Below, one piece after another: positions 47,569 to 61,274 of a stretch of 64,000 bases of DNA. The stretch comes from Rubrivivax gelatinosus. GTDB lineage: Bacteria > Pseudomonadota > Gammaproteobacteria > Burkholderiales > Burkholderiaceae_C. The stretch is from the NCBI RefSeq assembly GCF_004340905.1, contig NZ_SLXD01000009.1, positions 1-64,000 of the forward strand, in the 5' to 3' direction. The notes beneath the pieces are model-generated. The model searched no databases. It was not told the DNA's origin and worked only from the letters and a program-made list of their open reading frames with translations. Position numbers and translations under genes: made by a program. Within the stretch, counting starts at the first letter, position 1, and the number at the start of each line of letters is the position of its first letter.

Positions 47569-48168
47569 ATGAGCACCCGACTCGACCTCCTGCAGAGCGC
47601 CCTCGAAAGCGCACTGGCCGGCAAGATCCGCACGTCCGTGCGCGCGCTCGGCGAGATCACCATCACCGTCGGCGCCGCCGACTACCTCGAGGTCGCGCGC
47701 ACGCTGCGCGACACGCCGGAGCTGCGCTTCGAGCAGCTCGTCGACCTCTGCGGCGTCGACTACTCGGACTACCGCAACCAGCCCTGGGACGGCCCGCGCT
47801 TCTGCGTCGTGTCGCACCTGCTGTCGCTGACCCACAACTGGCGGCTGCGGCTGAAGGTCTTCTGCCCCGACGACGACCTGCCGGTGCTGCCCTCGGTCAA
47901 CGACATCTGGCCGGCGGCCAACTGGTTCGAGCGCGAAGCCTTCGACCTCTTCGGCATGGTCTTCGAAGGCCACCTCGACCTGCGCCGCATCCTCACCGAC
48001 TACGGCTTCATCGGTCACCCGATGCGCAAGGACTTCCCGACCACCGGCCACGTCGAGATGCGCTACGACCCCGAGCAGCGCCGCGTGATCTACCAGCCGG
48101 TGACGATCGAGCAACGCGAGATCATTCCGCGCGTCGTGCGCGAGGACAACTACGGCGGGCTGCACTGA
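47569..48168 (+). CDS. nuoC: NADH-quinone oxidoreductase subunit C
   Basis: 199 residues (30-kDa subunit), with [20 protein letters not shown] and [20 protein letters not shown] as the family signature. It stands as a separate gene, not fused with nuoD as in E. coli. Its last base is shared with the nuoD start (TGATG). Confidence 0.98.
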   Translation: MSTRLDLLQSALESALAGKIRTSVRALGEITITVGAADYLEVARTLRDTPELRFEQLVDLCGVDYSDYRNQPWDGPRFCVVSHLLSLTHNWRLRLKVFCPDDDLPVLPSVNDIWPAANWFEREAFDLFGMVFEGHLDLRRILTDYGFIGHPMRKDFPTTGHVEMRYDPEQRRVIYQPVTIEQREIIPRVVREDNYGGLH

Positions 48169-49421
48169 TGGCCGAGATCAAGAACTACACGCTGAACTTC
48201 GGGCCGCAGCACCCGGCGGCGCACGGCGTGCTGCGCCTCGTGCTCGAGCTCGACGGCGAGGTCATCGAGCGTGCCGACCCGCACATCGGCCTGCTGCACC
48301 GTGCCACCGAGAAGCTCGCCGAGAGCAAGACCTTCCTGCAGACGCTGCCGTACATGGACCGCCTCGACTACGTGTCGATGATGGTCAACGAGCAGGCCTA
48401 CTGCCTGGCGGTCGAGAAGCTGCTGGGCATCGAGGTGCCGCTGCGCGCCAAGTACATCCGCACGATGTTCGCCGAACTGACGCGGCTGCTCAACCACCTG
48501 CTGTGGCTGGGCACGCACTCGCTGGACTGCGGCGCGATGAACGTCTTCCTGTACGCGTTCCGCGAGCGCGAGGACATCTTCGACATGTACGAGGCGGTGT
48601 CGGGCGCGCGCATGCACGCCGCCTACTTCCGTCCGGGCGGCGTCTATCGCGACTTGCCGGACTCGATGCCGCAGTACACCTTCAGCAAGATCCGCAACGA
48701 GCGCGGGATGAAGGAGCTGAACGCCAAGCGCCAGGGTTCGCTGCTCGACTTCATCGAGACCTTCGTCAAGCGTTTCCCCAGCCGCGTCGACGACTACGAG
48801 ACCCTGCTCACCGACAACCGCATCTGGAAGCAGCGCACGGTCGGCATCGGCGTCGTCGAGCCCGATCGCGCCAAGGCGCTGGGCTTCACCGGCCCGATGC
48901 TGCGCGGCTCGGGCATCGCCTGGGATCTGCGCAAGCAGCAGCCTTACGACGCCTACGACCGCGTGGACTTCGATATCCCGGTTGGCGTGCACGGCGACAC
49001 CTACGACCGCTACCTCGTCCGCATGGAGGAGATGCGCCAGTCCAACCACATCGTCCAGCAGTGCATCGACTGGCTGCGCGCGAACCCCGGGCCGGTCATC
49101 ACCGACAACCACAAGGTCGCGCCGCCGGCCCGCGTGGACATGAAGGCCAACATGGAAGAGCTGATCCACCACTTCAAGCTCTTCAGCGAAGGCATGCACG
49201 TGCCCGAGGGCGAGGCCTACGCGGCGGTCGAACACCCGAAGGGCGAGTTCGGCATCTATCTGATCAGCGACGGCGCGAACAAGCCTTACCGCATGAAGAT
49301 CCGCCCGCCGGGTTTCGTGCATCTGGCCGCGTTCGACGAACTGGCGCGCGGCCACATGCTGGCCGACGCGGTCGCGATCATCGGCACCATGGACATCGTG
49401 TTCGGCGAGGTCGATCGATGA
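48168..49421 (+). CDS. nuoD: NADH-quinone oxidoreductase subunit D
   Basis: 417 residues (49-kDa subunit), which forms the quinone-binding pocket with Nuo[21 protein letters not shown] contains the quinone-site His; [13 protein letters not shown] and the C-terminal DIVFGEVDR are conserved. Its stop overlaps nuoE (ATGA). Confidence 0.98.
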   Translation: MAEIKNYTLNFGPQHPAAHGVLRLVLELDGEVIERADPHIGLLHRATEKLAESKTFLQTLPYMDRLDYVSMMVNEQAYCLAVEKLLGIEVPLRAKYIRTMFAELTRLLNHLLWLGTHSLDCGAMNVFLYAFREREDIFDMYEAVSGARMHAAYFRPGGVYRDLPDSMPQYTFSKIRNERGMKELNAKRQGSLLDFIETFVKRFPSRVDDYETLLTDNRIWKQRTVGIGVVEPDRAKALGFTGPMLRGSGIAWDLRKQQPYDAYDRVDFDIPVGVHGDTYDRYLVRMEEMRQSNHIVQQCIDWLRANPGPVITDNHKVAPPARVDMKANMEELIHHFKLFSEGMHVPEGEAYAAVEHPKGEFGIYLISDGANKPYRMKIRPPGFVHLAAFDELARGHMLADAVAIIGTMDIVFGEVDR

Positions 49422-49903
49422 ATTTCTCCGAAGCCACGCTGGCGCGTTTCGCGCGCGAAGTGGCCAAGTTCCCCGCCGACCAGAAGCAGTCGGCCGTGAT
49501 GGCCTGTCTGGCGATCGTCCAGCACGAGCAGGGCCACGTGACCCAGGACGCCGAGGAGGCGATCGCTGCCTACCTGGGCATGCCGGCGATCGCGGTCCAC
49601 GAGGTCACGACCTTCTACAACATGTACAACCAGCGGCGCGTGGGCAAGTACAAGCTCAACGTCTGCACCAACCTGCCGTGCCAGCTGCGCCACGGCGAGC
49701 ACGCGCTGGATCACGTCTGCAAGAAGCTCGGCGTCGAGCCCTACGGCACGACCGAGGATGGCCTGTTCACCGTCCAGCCCAGCGAGTGCCTGGGCGCCTG
49801 CGCCGACGCGCCGGTGATGCTCGTCAACGACCGCGAGATGCTGAGCTTCATGAGCGACGAGCGGCTCGACGAGCTGATCGAGACGCTGCGCAAGGAAGGA
49901 TGA
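49418..49903 (+). CDS. nuoE: NADH-quinone oxidoreductase subunit E
   Basis: 161 residues (24-kDa subunit) with cluster N1a: [12 protein letters not shown] and [13 protein letters not shown] give C-X4-C and C-X3-C ligands. [11 protein letters not shown] is the conserved middle. Start and stop both overlap neighbours by 4 bases. Confidence 0.97.
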   Translation: MNFSEATLARFAREVAKFPADQKQSAVMACLAIVQHEQGHVTQDAEEAIAAYLGMPAIAVHEVTTFYNMYNQRRVGKYKLNVCTNLPCQLRHGEHALDHVCKKLGVEPYGTTEDGLFTVQPSECLGACADAPVMLVNDREMLSFMSDERLDELIETLRKEG

Positions 49904-51246
49904 GCATGGTCGACCTGTCCAAGTTCAAGACCCGCGGCGTCGAGACCTGCTTCCACGGCCGCCACCTGCAGCCGCAGATCTACGCCGGCCTGGACGGCCG
50001 CAACTGGCGGCTGGCCGACTACGTCGCGCGCGGCGGCTACTCGGCGCTGAAGAAGATCCTCGGCGCCGACGGCGGCCCGGGGATGACGCCCGACCAGGTG
50101 ATCGCCGAGGTCAAGCTCTCGGCGCTGCGCGGCCGCGGCGGCGCGGGCTTCCCGACGGGGCTGAAGTGGAGCTTCATGCCGCGCCAGTTCCCGGGGCCCA
50201 AGTACCTGGTGTGCAACTCCGACGAGGGCGAGCCCGGCACCTGCAAGGACCGTGACATCCTCTCGTTCAACCCGCACATCGTCATCGAAGGCATGTGCAT
50301 CGCGGCCTACGCGATGGGCATCCGCACGGGCTACAACTACATCCACGGCGAGATCTTCGAGGTCTACCAGCGCTTCGAGGAAGCGCTCGACGAGGCCCGT
50401 GCCGCCGGCTTCCTCGGCGACAACATCCTCGGCTCGCAGCACAGCTTCCAGCTGCACGCCTTCCACGGCTTCGGCGCCTACATCTGCGGCGAGGAGACCG
50501 CGCTGCTCGAGTCGCTCGAGGGCAAGAAGGGCCAGCCGCGCTTCAAGCCGCCGTTCCCGGCGAGCTTCGGCCTGTACGGCAAGCCGACGACGATCAACAA
50601 CACCGAGACCTTCGCCGCTGTGCCGTGGATCATCAACCACGGCGGCCAGGCCTACCTCGAGGTCGGCAAGCCGAACAACGGCGGCACGAAGATCTTCTCG
50701 GTCGTCGGCGACGTCGAGCGCCCGGGCAACTTCGAGATCCCGATGGGCACGCCGTTCTCGACGCTGCTGGAGATGGCCGGCGGCGTGAAGGGCGGGGCGC
50801 TGAAGGCGGTGATCCCGGGCGGCTCGTCGGCCCCGGTGCTGCCGGCCCCGGTGATGATGGACCTGACGATGGACTACGACGCCATCGCCAAGGCCGGCTC
50901 GATGCTGGGCTCGGGCGCGGTCATCGTCATGAACGACAAGCGCTGCATGGTCAGGAGCCTGATGCGCCTGTCCTACTTCTACCAGCACGAGAGCTGCGGC
51001 CAGTGCACGCCGTGCCGCGAAGGCACCGGCTGGCTGTGGCGTCTGGTGGAACGCATCGAGACCGGGAAGGGCCGCGCCGAGGACCTGGCGCTGCTCGATT
51101 CCGTCGCGGACAACATCAAGGGCCGCACGATCTGCGCCCTCGGTGATGCGGCTGCCATGCCCGTGCAGGGCATGCTCAAGCACTTCCGCGACGAATTCGC
51201 CTGGCACGTCGACCACAAGACCTGCATGGTCCCCCAGCACGCCTAG
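49900..51246 (+). CDS. nuoF: NADH-quinone oxidoreductase subunit F
   Basis: 448 residues (51-kDa subunit) that bind NADH, FMN and cluster N3. [17 protein letters not shown] is the nucleotide loop, [16 protein letters not shown] the FMN site, and [17 protein letters not shown] the Cys ligands (fourth in [14 protein letters not shown]). The start is taken at 49900 (MSMVDLSK), overlapping the nuoE stop; 49906 is an alternative. Confidence 0.97.
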   Translation: MSMVDLSKFKTRGVETCFHGRHLQPQIYAGLDGRNWRLADYVARGGYSALKKILGADGGPGMTPDQVIAEVKLSALRGRGGAGFPTGLKWSFMPRQFPGPKYLVCNSDEGEPGTCKDRDILSFNPHIVIEGMCIAAYAMGIRTGYNYIHGEIFEVYQRFEEALDEARAAGFLGDNILGSQHSFQLHAFHGFGAYICGEETALLESLEGKKGQPRFKPPFPASFGLYGKPTTINNTETFAAVPWIINHGGQAYLEVGKPNNGGTKIFSVVGDVERPGNFEIPMGTPFSTLLEMAGGVKGGALKAVIPGGSSAPVLPAPVMMDLTMDYDAIAKAGSMLGSGAVIVMNDKRCMVRSLMRLSYFYQHESCGQCTPCREGTGWLWRLVERIETGKGRAEDLALLDSVADNIKGRTICALGDAAAMPVQGMLKHFRDEFAWHVDHKTCMVPQHA

Positions 51247-51253
51247 GGCACGC

Positions 51254-53578
51254 ATGATCGAAATCGAACTCGACGGGAAAAAGGTCCAGGTCGCCGAAGG
51301 CAGCATGGTCATGCATGCCGCCGACGCGGCAGGCACCTACGTTCCCCACTTCTGCTATCACAAGAAGCTCTCGATCGCGGCCAACTGCCGCATGTGCCTG
51401 GTCGAGATCGAGAAGGCCCCGAAGCCGATGCCCGCCTGCGCGACCCCGGTCACGCAGGGCATGGTGGTGCGCACCAACAGCGAGAAGGCCCAGCGCGCCC
51501 AGAAGGGCGTGATGGAGTTCCTGCTGATCAACCATCCGCTGGACTGCCCGATCTGCGACCAGGGCGGCGAGTGCCAGCTGCAGGACCTGTCGATGGGCTA
51601 CGGCGGCTTCGCCTCGCGCTACAGCGAGGAGAAGCGCGTCGTCTTCCACAAGGACGTGGGCCCGCTGCTGTCGATGGAGGAGATGTCGCGCTGCATCCAC
51701 TGCACGCGCTGCGTTCGCTTCGGCCAGGAGATCGGCGGCGTCATGGAGCTCGGCATGGTGCACCGTGGCGAGCACAGCGAGATCACGACGATGCTGGGCA
51801 ACAGCGTCGACAGCGAGATCTCGGGCAACATGATCGACCTCTGCCCGGTCGGCGCGATCACCAGCAAGCCCTTCCGCTACCAGGCCCGGACCTGGGAGCT
51901 GTCGCGCCGCAGGAGCGTCAGCCCGCACGACAGCACCGGCGCCAACCTGATCGTCCAGGTCAAGGCCAACAAGGTGCTGCGTGTCGTCCCGTTCGAGAAC
52001 GAGGACGTCAACGAATGCTGGCTCGCCGACCGTGACCGCTTCAGCTACGAAGCGCTGAACAGCCCGTCGCGCCTGACCCGGCCGATGATCAAGCAGGGCG
52101 GCCAGTGGCAGGCGGTGGACTGGAACACCGCGCTGGGCTACGTCGCCGACGGCCTCAAGCGCGTCATCGCCGAGTTCGGCCCGCAAGGCGTCGGCGCGCT
52201 CGGCAGCGCGCACTCGACCGTCGAGGAACTGCATCTGCTGGCCAAGCTCGTGCGCGGCCTGGGCAGCCAGAGCGTCGACTTCCGCACCCGCCACGCGGAC
52301 TTTGCCAACACCGCGCCGGCCGGCCGTGCGCGCTGGCTGGGCCTGCCGATCGCGGCGCTGTCGACGCTGGATGCGGCGCTCGTCGTCGGTTCCTTCCTGC
52401 GCAAGGACCACCCGCTGTTCGCACAGCGCATCCGCCAGGCCGCGCGCCACGGCGCCCGCGTCTATTCGCTGTCGGCCTCGCGCGAGGACTGGGCGATGCC
52501 GCTGGCCGGCCACCTGGCGGCGCTGCCGTCGGCCTGGCACGGCGCGCTGGCCGAAGTCGCCGCCGCGGTGGCTGCCGCCAAGGGCGTCGCCGCGCCGCTC
52601 GACGCGCAGCCGGGTGAAGCCGCGAAGGCCGTCGCCGCAGCGCTCGTCGCCGGCGAACGCAAGGCCGTGCTGCTGGGCAACGCCGCCGCACAGCACCCGC
52701 AGGCTTCGTCGCTGCTGGCGCTGGCGCAGTGGATTGCCGAACACACCGGCGCCGCCGTCGGCTACCTCGGCGAGGCGGCCAACACGGTCGGCGCGCAGCT
52801 CGTCGGCGCGCTGCCTGGCGAAGGCGGGCTGAACGCCGGCCAGATGCTGTCGCAGCCGATGAAGGCGCTGATCGCGCTGAACCTCGAGCCGGTGCTCGAC
52901 GCCGCCGATGCCGCCGCCGCGCGTGCCGCGCTGGGCGGCTCGGGGCTGGTCGTCGCGCTGTCGCCGTTCGAGGACGCGATGGCCGACGTCGCCGACGTCA
53001 TGCTGCCGATCGCGCCCTTCACCGAGACTGCCGGCAGCTTCGTCAACGCCGAAGGCCGGATGCAGAGCTTCCAGGGTGTCGTGCGCCCGCTGGGCGACAC
53101 GCGTCCGGCCTGGAAGGTGCTGCGCGTGCTGGGCAACCTGCTGGGTCTGCCGGGCTTCGACCACGACAGTGCCGAAGCGGTGCGCGCCGAGGCGATCGGC
53201 GACGCGGCCTCGATCACTTCGCGCCTGGACAACACGCCGGCCGCCGCCTCGGGCACGCCGGTCGCGCGTCTGGGTGCGCTCGAGCGTGTCGCCGACGTGC
53301 CGATCTACGCCACCGACTCGCTGGTGCGCCGCTCGGCGCCGCTGCAGCGCACCGCCGACGCGCGCGTGCCGCGCGTGGGGCTGCCGTCGTCGCTGTGGCG
53401 CCAGCTCGGTCTGGCCCCGGGTGACAAGGTGCTGGTCGCGCAGGGGCAGGGCGCCGCCATGCTCGCGGCGCGCGAGGAGCCCTGGCTGGCCGACGGCGCC
53501 GTGCGCGTCGCCGCCGGCCATCCGGACACCGTCGCGCTGGGCGCGATGTTCGGCCCGATCACGGTGGAGAAGGCCTGA
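51254..53578 (+). CDS. nuoG: NADH-quinone oxidoreductase subunit G
   Basis: 774 residues (75-kDa subunit). The N-terminal 2Fe-2S site is [20 protein letters not shown]; the His-ligated cluster is in [20 protein letters not shown]; a third set is [13 protein letters not shown] and IDLCPVGAI. The rest (from about residue 220) is a degenerate molybdopterin-oxidoreductase domain without a cofactor. The last ligand set needed for the extra cluster N7 is not seen, as usual for this lineage. Confidence 0.97.
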   Translation: MIEIELDGKKVQVAEGSMVMHAADAAGTYVPHFCYHKKLSIAANCRMCLVEIEKAPKPMPACATPVTQGMVVRTNSEKAQRAQKGVMEFLLINHPLDCPICDQGGECQLQDLSMGYGGFASRYSEEKRVVFHKDVGPLLSMEEMSRCIHCTRCVRFGQEIGGVMELGMVHRGEHSEITTMLGNSVDSEISGNMIDLCPVGAITSKPFRYQARTWELSRRRSVSPHDSTGANLIVQVKANKVLRVVPFENEDVNECWLADRDRFSYEALNSPSRLTRPMIKQGGQWQAVDWNTALGYVADGLKRVIAEFGPQGVGALGSAHSTVEELHLLAKLVRGLGSQSVDFRTRHADFANTAPAGRARWLGLPIAALSTLDAALVVGSFLRKDHPLFAQRIRQAARHGARVYSLSASREDWAMPLAGHLAALPSAWHGALAEVAAAVAAAKGVAAPLDAQPGEAAKAVAAALVAGERKAVLLGNAAAQHPQASSLLALAQWIAEHTGAAVGYLGEAANTVGAQLVGALPGEGGLNAGQMLSQPMKALIALNLEPVLDAADAAAARAALGGSGLVVALSPFEDAMADVADVMLPIAPFTETAGSFVNAEGRMQSFQGVVRPLGDTRPAWKVLRVLGNLLGLPGFDHDSAEAVRAEAIGDAASITSRLDNTPAAASGTPVARLGALERVADVPIYATDSLVRRSAPLQRTADARVPRVGLPSSLWRQLGLAPGDKVLVAQGQGAAMLAAREEPWLADGAVRVAAGHPDTVALGAMFGPITVEKA

Positions 53579-53580
53579 CC

Positions 53581-54642
53581 ATGCTGGACACGCTGAACCA
53601 ATACGGCAGCGCCGCGCTCGGCACGGGCGGCTGGCTCGTGGTCTGGACGCTGCTGAAGATCGTCGTCGTCGTGCTGCCGCTGATGGGCTGCGTCGCCTAC
53701 CTCACGCTGTGGGAGCGCAAGGGCATCGGCTTCACGCAGATCCGCCTCGGGCCCAACCGCGTCGGCCCGGGCGGCCTGCTGCAGCCGATCGCCGACGCGG
53801 TCAAGCTGATCTTCAAGGAGATCATCCGTCCGACCGCGGCGACCAAGGGCCTGTTCTTCCTCGGCCCGGTGATGACGATCACGCCGGCGCTGGCGGCCTG
53901 GGCGGTGATCCCGTTCGGCCCGGAGGCGGTGCTCGCCAACGTCAACGCCGGCCTGCTGCTGCTGCTGGCGATCACCTCGATCGAGGTCTACGGCGTCATC
54001 ATCGCCGGCTGGGCCTCGAACTCGAAGTACGCCTTCCTCGGCGCGCTGCGCGCGTCGGCGCAGATGGTCAGCTACGAGATCGCGATGGGCTTCGCGCTGG
54101 TCGTCGTCGTGATGGTCTCGGGCACGCTGAACCTGGGCGAGATCGTCGCCGCGCAGGGCCGTGGCCTGGGCGTGGACAACGGCGCCGACCTGCTGTCGTG
54201 GAACTGGCTGCCGCTGCTGCCGATCTTCTTCGTCTTCTTCATCGCCGGCCTGGCCGAGACCAACCGCGCGCCGTTCGACGTCGTCGAGGGCGAGTCCGAG
54301 ATCGTCGCCGGCCACATGATCGAGTACTCGGGGATGTCGTTCGCGATGTTCTTCCTGGCCGAGTACGCGAACATGATCCTCGTCAGCACGATGACCGTCG
54401 TGCTGTTCCTCGGCGGCTGGCTGCCCCCGTTCGCCTTCCTCGACTTCCTCCCCGGCTGGTTCTGGCTGGTCGCCAAGGTCTTCGTCGTCGTGACGATGTT
54501 CCTGTGGGTGCGCGCGACGCTGCCGCGCTTCCGCTACGACCAGATCATGCGTCTGGGCTGGAAGATCTTCATCCCGGTGACGCTGGTCTGGCTGGTCGTC
54601 GTCGGCTTGTGGATCCAGTCGCCGTTCAACATCTGGAAGTGA
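53581..54642 (+). CDS. nuoH: NADH-quinone oxidoreductase subunit H
   Basis: 353 residues with eight membrane helices; it lines the quinone channel with NuoB and Nuo[21 protein letters not shown] and [20 protein letters not shown] are the invariant loops. It starts 2 bases after nuoG. Confidence 0.98.
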   Translation: MLDTLNQYGSAALGTGGWLVVWTLLKIVVVVLPLMGCVAYLTLWERKGIGFTQIRLGPNRVGPGGLLQPIADAVKLIFKEIIRPTAATKGLFFLGPVMTITPALAAWAVIPFGPEAVLANVNAGLLLLLAITSIEVYGVIIAGWASNSKYAFLGALRASAQMVSYEIAMGFALVVVVMVSGTLNLGEIVAAQGRGLGVDNGADLLSWNWLPLLPIFFVFFIAGLAETNRAPFDVVEGESEIVAGHMIEYSGMSFAMFFLAEYANMILVSTMTVVLFLGGWLPPFAFLDFLPGWFWLVAKVFVVVTMFLWVRATLPRFRYDQIMRLGWKIFIPVTLVWLVVVGLWIQSPFNIWK

Positions 54643-54650
54643 GGTCGACG

Positions 54651-55148
54651 ATGCCCAACACCTCCGCCATCAAGGACGTGTTCTCGAGCTTCATGCTCAC
54701 CGAGATCTTCAAGGGCATGGCGCTGACCGGCAGGCATTTCCTGTCCAAGGCGATCACGATCGAGTACCCCGAGGAGAAGACCCCGCTGTCGCCGCGCTTC
54801 CGCGGCCTGCACGCGCTGCGCCGCTACGAGAACGGCGAGGAACGCTGCATCGCCTGCAAGCTCTGCGAGGCCGTGTGCCCGGCGATGGCGATCACGATCG
54901 AGAGCGACGTGCGCGACGACGGCACGCGCCGCACGACGCGCTACGACATCGACCTGACGAAGTGCATCTTCTGCGGCTTCTGCGAGGAAAGCTGCCCGGT
55001 CGACTCGATCGTCGAGACGAACATCTTCGAGTACCACGGCGAGAAGCGCGGCGACCTGTACTTCACCAAGGACATGCTGCTGGCCGTCGGCGACCGCTAC
55101 GAGAAAGAGATCGCCGCCAACCGCGAAGCGGACGCTCCCTACCGCTGA
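54651..55148 (+). CDS. nuoI: NADH-quinone oxidoreductase subunit I
   Basis: 165 residues holding clusters N6a and N6b: [17 protein letters not shown] and [17 protein letters not shown]. It is the hydrophilic bridge between the peripheral arm and the membrane. Start at 54651 with GAGG 9 bases upstream. Confidence 0.98.
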   Translation: MPNTSAIKDVFSSFMLTEIFKGMALTGRHFLSKAITIEYPEEKTPLSPRFRGLHALRRYENGEERCIACKLCEAVCPAMAITIESDVRDDGTRRTTRYDIDLTKCIFCGFCEESCPVDSIVETNIFEYHGEKRGDLYFTKDMLLAVGDRYEKEIAANREADAPYR

Positions 55149-55152
55149 GAAC

Positions 55153-55785
55153 ATGAACACGACCACGGCGCTCTTCTATCTCTTCTCCGCGGTGCTGCTG
55201 TTCGCGGCGCTGCGCGTGATCACCGCGCGCAGCACGGTGCACGGCGTGCTCTTTCTCGTGCTCGCGTTCTTCAACGCCGCCTGCATCTGGATGCTGCTGC
55301 AGGCCGAGTTCCTGGCCATCGTGCTGGTGCTGGTCTACGTCGGCGCGGTGATGGTGCTGTTCCTGTTCGTCGTCATGATGCTGGACATCAACAGCGAATC
55401 GGTGCGTGCCGGCTTCTGGAAGCACTTCCCGCTGGCGGGCATGGTCGGCGCGGTCATCGCGCTGGAGATGTCGCTGGTGCTGCTGCGCGGCTTCCAGCCG
55501 GCGCAGGCGCCGGAGCTGTCGGCGCAGGCGCTGGAGATGGGCAACACCCGGCTGCTGGGCATCGAGCTCTACACCCACTACCTGTACCCGCTGCAGCTGG
55601 CGGCCGTGCTGCTGCTGGTGGCCATCGTCGCCGCCATCGCGCTGACGCTGCGCCACCGCAAGGACAGCCGCCGCGTCGACCCGGCCGTGGCGGTGCGCGT
55701 CAAGCGCGCCGACCGCGTGCGCCTGGTCAAGGTGCCCACGGTCAAGGCCGATGCCGCGGCCGACAACAAGGAAGGCCAAGCATGA
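55153..55785 (+). CDS. nuoJ: NADH-quinone oxidoreductase subunit J
   Basis: 210 residues, five membrane helices, with the conserved [20 protein letters not shown] helix that bulges to a pi-helix in complex I. A basic C-terminal tail (about 40 residues, [20 protein letters not shown]) extends beyond the last helix. Its stop overlaps nuoK (ATGA). Confidence 0.96.
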   Translation: MNTTTALFYLFSAVLLFAALRVITARSTVHGVLFLVLAFFNAACIWMLLQAEFLAIVLVLVYVGAVMVLFLFVVMMLDINSESVRAGFWKHFPLAGMVGAVIALEMSLVLLRGFQPAQAPELSAQALEMGNTRLLGIELYTHYLYPLQLAAVLLLVAIVAAIALTLRHRKDSRRVDPAVAVRVKRADRVRLVKVPTVKADAAADNKEGQA

Positions 55786-56099
55786 GCCTCGGACCGATCA
55801 CGCTCGGCCACTACCTTTCGCTGGGCGCCATCCTGTTCGCGCTGTCGGTCGTCGGCATCTTCATGAACCGGCGCAACCTGATCGTGCTGCTGATGGCCAT
55901 CGAGCTGATGCTGCTGGCCGTCAACCTGAATTTCGTCGCCTTCTCGCACTACCTGGGCGACATGGCGGGCCAGATCTTCGTGTTCTTCATCCTGACCGTC
56001 GCCGCCGCCGAGTCGGCGATCGGCCTGGCGATCCTCGTCGTGCTGTTCCGCAACCGCGCGTCGATCAACGTCGAGGAACTCGACGAGCTCAAAGGTTGA
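55782..56099 (+). CDS. nuoK: NADH-quinone oxidoreductase subunit K
   Basis: 105 residues, three membrane helices, the smallest proton-channel component. Conserved Glu residues are in [17 protein letters not shown] and in the helix [19 protein letters not shown]. It is separated from nuoL by a 123-base spacer holding a structured repeat; gene gaps elsewhere in the operon are at most 31 bases. Confidence 0.97.
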   Translation: MSLGPITLGHYLSLGAILFALSVVGIFMNRRNLIVLLMAIELMLLAVNLNFVAFSHYLGDMAGQIFVFFILTVAAAESAIGLAILVVLFRNRASINVEELDELKG

Positions 56100-56104
56100 T
56101 GAGA

Positions 56105-56190
56105 TGACCCCCCCCGAAGCGCCTTCGGCGCCTCCCCCCCAGGGGGGCGCCGCCTGCGGCCCGGCCAAGCCGGTTCCGCGGCGTCCGCTT
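56105..56190. repeat. GC-rich structured repeat, family 2, copy 2, in the nuoK-nuoL gap
   Basis: It matches 12773-12850 block for block. It has the hairpin GCGCC-TTC-GGCGC (56119-56131) and a C7/G6 stem around 56133-56148, then GGCCAAGCCGG. It follows nuoK after 5 bases. An ATG at 56104 opens a frame through it (MTPPEAPSAPPPQGG), like the translatable family 1 repeat, but this frame runs into nuoL out of phase. Confidence 0.65.
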
Positions 56191-56222
56191 GGGAAAGCCC
56201 GGCCAAACAGAACGACTGAGAC

Positions 56223-58253
<2,031 letters not shown>

Positions 58254-58284
58254 GCGCGCGGCCGCAAAAAGAAGAGAGCAAAGA

Positions 58285-59760
58285 ATGGGTCTTCTGAGTC
58301 TCGCGATCTGGATGCCGATCGCCTTCGGGATCGTGCTGCTGGCCGTCGGCCGCGACAGCAATCCCAACCTCGCGCGCTGGATCGCTCTCGTCGGCGCCGT
58401 CGTCGGCTTCCTGCTGACGATCCCGCTGATCACCGGCTTCGACGCCGGCACGGCGGCGCTGCAGTTCCAGGAACTCGTGCCCTGGATCGACCGCTTCAAC
58501 GTCAACTACCACCTCGGCGTCGACGGGTTGTCGGTGTGGTTCGTGCCGCTGACGGCCTTCATCACCGTCATCGTCGTCATCGCCGGCTGGCAGGTCATCA
58601 CCGACCGCGTGCCGCTGTACCTGGGCGCCTTCCTGATCCTCTCGGGGCTGATGGTCGGCGTGTTCTCGGCCGCCGACGGCCTGCTGTTCTACGTCTTCTT
58701 CGAGGCCACCCTGATCCCGATGTACATCATCATCGGCGTCTGGGGCGGCGCGCGGCGCGTCTACGCGGCGTTCAAGTTCTTCCTCTACACGCTGCTGGGC
58801 TCGCTGCTGATGCTCGTCGCGGTGGTCTACCTGTACTACCAGTCCGGCGGCAGCTTCGAGATCCAGGACTGGCACAAGCTGCCGCTGACGCTGACCGCGC
58901 AGACGCTGCTGTTCGTCGCCTTCTTCGCCGCGTTCTCGGTCAAGGTGCCGATGTGGCCGGTGCACACCTGGCTGCCCGACGCCCACGTCGAGGCGCCCAC
59001 CGGCGGCTCGGTGGTGCTGGCGGCGATCATGCTGAAGCTCGGCGCCTACGGCTTCCTGCGCTTCTCGCTGCCGATCGCGCCCGACGCGGCGCGCGAGTAC
59101 GCCTGGGTCATCATCACGCTGTCGCTGATCGCGGTGGTCTACATCGGCCTCGTCGCGCTGGTGCAGCGCGACATGAAGAAGCTGGTGGCCTACTCGTCGA
59201 TCGCCCACATGGGTTTCGTGACGCTGGGCTTCTTCATCTTCAACGAACTCGGCGTCACCGGCGCGATCGTGCAGATGATCTCGCACGGCTTCGTCTCCGG
59301 CGCGATGTTCCTGTGCATCGGCGTGCTCTACGACCGCGTGCACAGCCGCGAGATCTCGGCCTACGGCGGCGTCGTCAACACGATGCCCAGGTTCGCGGCC
59401 TTCGCGGTGCTGTTCGCGATGGCCAACTGCGGCCTGCCCGGCACCGCCGGCTTCGTCGGCGAATGGATGGTCATCCTCGGCGCCGTGAAGTACGACTTCT
59501 GGGTCGCGGGCCTGGCCGCCACGACGCTGATCTTCGGCGCCGCGTACACGCTGTGGATGGTCAAGCGCGTCTACTTCGGCCCGGTGGCCAACGACCACGT
59601 CAAGGAACTGCAGGACATCAACGCCCGCGAGTTCCTGATGCTGTCCCTGCTGGCCGCCGCGGTGCTGTGGATGGGCCTGTACCCCAAGCCTTTCACCGAG
59701 GTGATGGACGTGTCGGTGAGCGAACTGCTCAAGCACGTTGCCGTCTCGAAGCTGCCCTGA
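58285..59760 (+). CDS. nuoM: NADH-quinone oxidoreductase subunit M
   Basis: 491 residues, second antiporter-like subunit. FFEATLIPMYIIIGVWGG holds the conserved Glu, FSVKVPMWPVHTWLPDAHVE the pump Lys, and YSSIAHMGFVTLGFFIFNEL a later conserved segment. GAGAGCAAAGA precedes the ATG. Confidence 0.97.
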   Translation: MGLLSLAIWMPIAFGIVLLAVGRDSNPNLARWIALVGAVVGFLLTIPLITGFDAGTAALQFQELVPWIDRFNVNYHLGVDGLSVWFVPLTAFITVIVVIAGWQVITDRVPLYLGAFLILSGLMVGVFSAADGLLFYVFFEATLIPMYIIIGVWGGARRVYAAFKFFLYTLLGSLLMLVAVVYLYYQSGGSFEIQDWHKLPLTLTAQTLLFVAFFAAFSVKVPMWPVHTWLPDAHVEAPTGGSVVLAAIMLKLGAYGFLRFSLPIAPDAAREYAWVIITLSLIAVVYIGLVALVQRDMKKLVAYSSIAHMGFVTLGFFIFNELGVTGAIVQMISHGFVSGAMFLCIGVLYDRVHSREISAYGGVVNTMPRFAAFAVLFAMANCGLPGTAGFVGEWMVILGAVKYDFWVAGLAATTLIFGAAYTLWMVKRVYFGPVANDHVKELQDINAREFLMLSLLAAAVLWMGLYPKPFTEVMDVSVSELLKHVAVSKLP

Positions 59761-59773
59761 CCCGAGCCACGCG

Positions 59774-61267
59774 ATGCAGAACCTGAACCCGATGAACTGG
59801 CTCGCCCTGCAGCCCGAGATCTGGCTGCTGGCCGCGATCTGCGTGATCGCGATTGCCGATCTCTTCGTCGCCGACCCCGAGCGCCGTCCGACCTTCTGGC
59901 TGACGCAGCTCGCGGTGCTGGTGTTCTCCGGCATGCACTTCGCGGCCTTCAACGGCGGCGAGACCACCTACGCGATGGGCGGCCAGGTCGTCACCGACCC
60001 GATGGGCCACCTGCTGGCCTTCTTCGCCGGCATCGCGATGCTCGCCACCGTCGCCTACGCGCGGCCGACGCTGGCCTCGCGCGACATGCTCAGGGGCGAG
60101 TTCTACGTGCTCGCGCTGATGGTGCTGCTGGGCATCTCGGTGATGACCTCGGCCAACAGCTTCCTCGTCGTCTACCTCGGTCTGGAGCTGATGAGCCTGT
60201 CGCTGTACGCGCTGGCCGCGCTGCGCCGCGACCATGCCGTCGCCACCGAGGCGGCGATGAAGTACTTCGTGCTCGGCGCGCTGGCCAGCGGCTTCCTGCT
60301 CTACGGCCTGTCGATGATGTACGGTGCCACCGGTTCGCTCGACATCCCGCGTGTCTTCGAGCAGATCGCCACCAACCCGAACATCAACCGCGAGGTGCTG
60401 GTCTTCGGCGTCGTCTTCGTCGTCGCCGGCGTCGCCTTCAAGCTCGGGGCGGCCCCGTTCCACATGTGGGTGCCCGACGTCTACCAGGGCGCGCCGACCT
60501 CGGTGACGCTGCTGATCGGCGGTGCGCCCAAGTTTGCCGCCTTCGCGATCACGATCCGCCTGCTGGTCGAGGGCATGCTGGGCCTGGCGGTCGACTGGCA
60601 GCAGATGTTCATCGTGCTGGCGGTGGCTTCCCTCGTGCTGGGCAACGTCGTCGCGATCGCGCAGACCAACCTGAAGCGCATGCTGGCGTACTCGACGATC
60701 GCGCAGATGGGCTTCATCCTGCTGGGCATGTCCGCCGGCGTCGTCAGCGGCAACACGCTGTCGGCCGGCAACGCCTACAGCTCGGCGATGTTCTACGTCG
60801 TCGCCTACGTGCTGACGACGCTGGGCACCTTCGGCCTGATCATGGTGCTGTCGCGCCAGGGCTTCGAGAGCGAGCAGATCGAGGACCTGGCCGGCCTCGG
60901 CCGCCGCAGCCCGTGGATCGCCGGCGTCATGGCGATCTTCATGTTCTCGCTCGCCGGCCTGCCGCCGATGGTCGGCTTCTACGCCAAGCTGGCGGTGCTG
61001 CAGGCGCTGGTGTCGACCAACGTCGAGGCCTACGTCTGGCTGGCGGTGTTCGCGGTGATGATGTCGCTGATCGGCGCGTTCTACTACCTGCGGGTCGTGA
61101 AGGTCATGTATTTCGACGAGCCCAGGCTCGCCGGCCCAGTGGGCCAGAGCGCGGGTGTCAACGCGCTGCTGGCCGTCAACGGCCTGGCGGTGCTGGCCTT
61201 CGGCCTGCTGCCCGGCGGCCTGATGGCGATGTGCCGTGACGCCATCGTCAAGGCTTTGACCAGCTGA
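59774..61267 (+). CDS. nuoN: NADH-quinone oxidoreductase subunit N
   Basis: 497 residues, third antiporter-like subunit, with YLGLELMSLSLYALAALRRD and FKLGAAPFHMWVPDVYQGAP as pump motifs. Last of the 14 nuo genes. The Nudix gene starts 7 bases after its stop, so the transcript probably continues; a DUF2818 gene often found here in relatives is absent. Confidence 0.97.
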   Translation: MQNLNPMNWLALQPEIWLLAAICVIAIADLFVADPERRPTFWLTQLAVLVFSGMHFAAFNGGETTYAMGGQVVTDPMGHLLAFFAGIAMLATVAYARPTLASRDMLRGEFYVLALMVLLGISVMTSANSFLVVYLGLELMSLSLYALAALRRDHAVATEAAMKYFVLGALASGFLLYGLSMMYGATGSLDIPRVFEQIATNPNINREVLVFGVVFVVAGVAFKLGAAPFHMWVPDVYQGAPTSVTLLIGGAPKFAAFAITIRLLVEGMLGLAVDWQQMFIVLAVASLVLGNVVAIAQTNLKRMLAYSTIAQMGFILLGMSAGVVSGNTLSAGNAYSSAMFYVVAYVLTTLGTFGLIMVLSRQGFESEQIEDLAGLGRRSPWIAGVMAIFMFSLAGLPPMVGFYAKLAVLQALVSTNVEAYVWLAVFAVMMSLIGAFYYLRVVKVMYFDEPRLAGPVGQSAGVNALLAVNGLAVLAFGLLPGGLMAMCRDAIVKALTS

Positions 61268-61274
61268 CGCCCCG

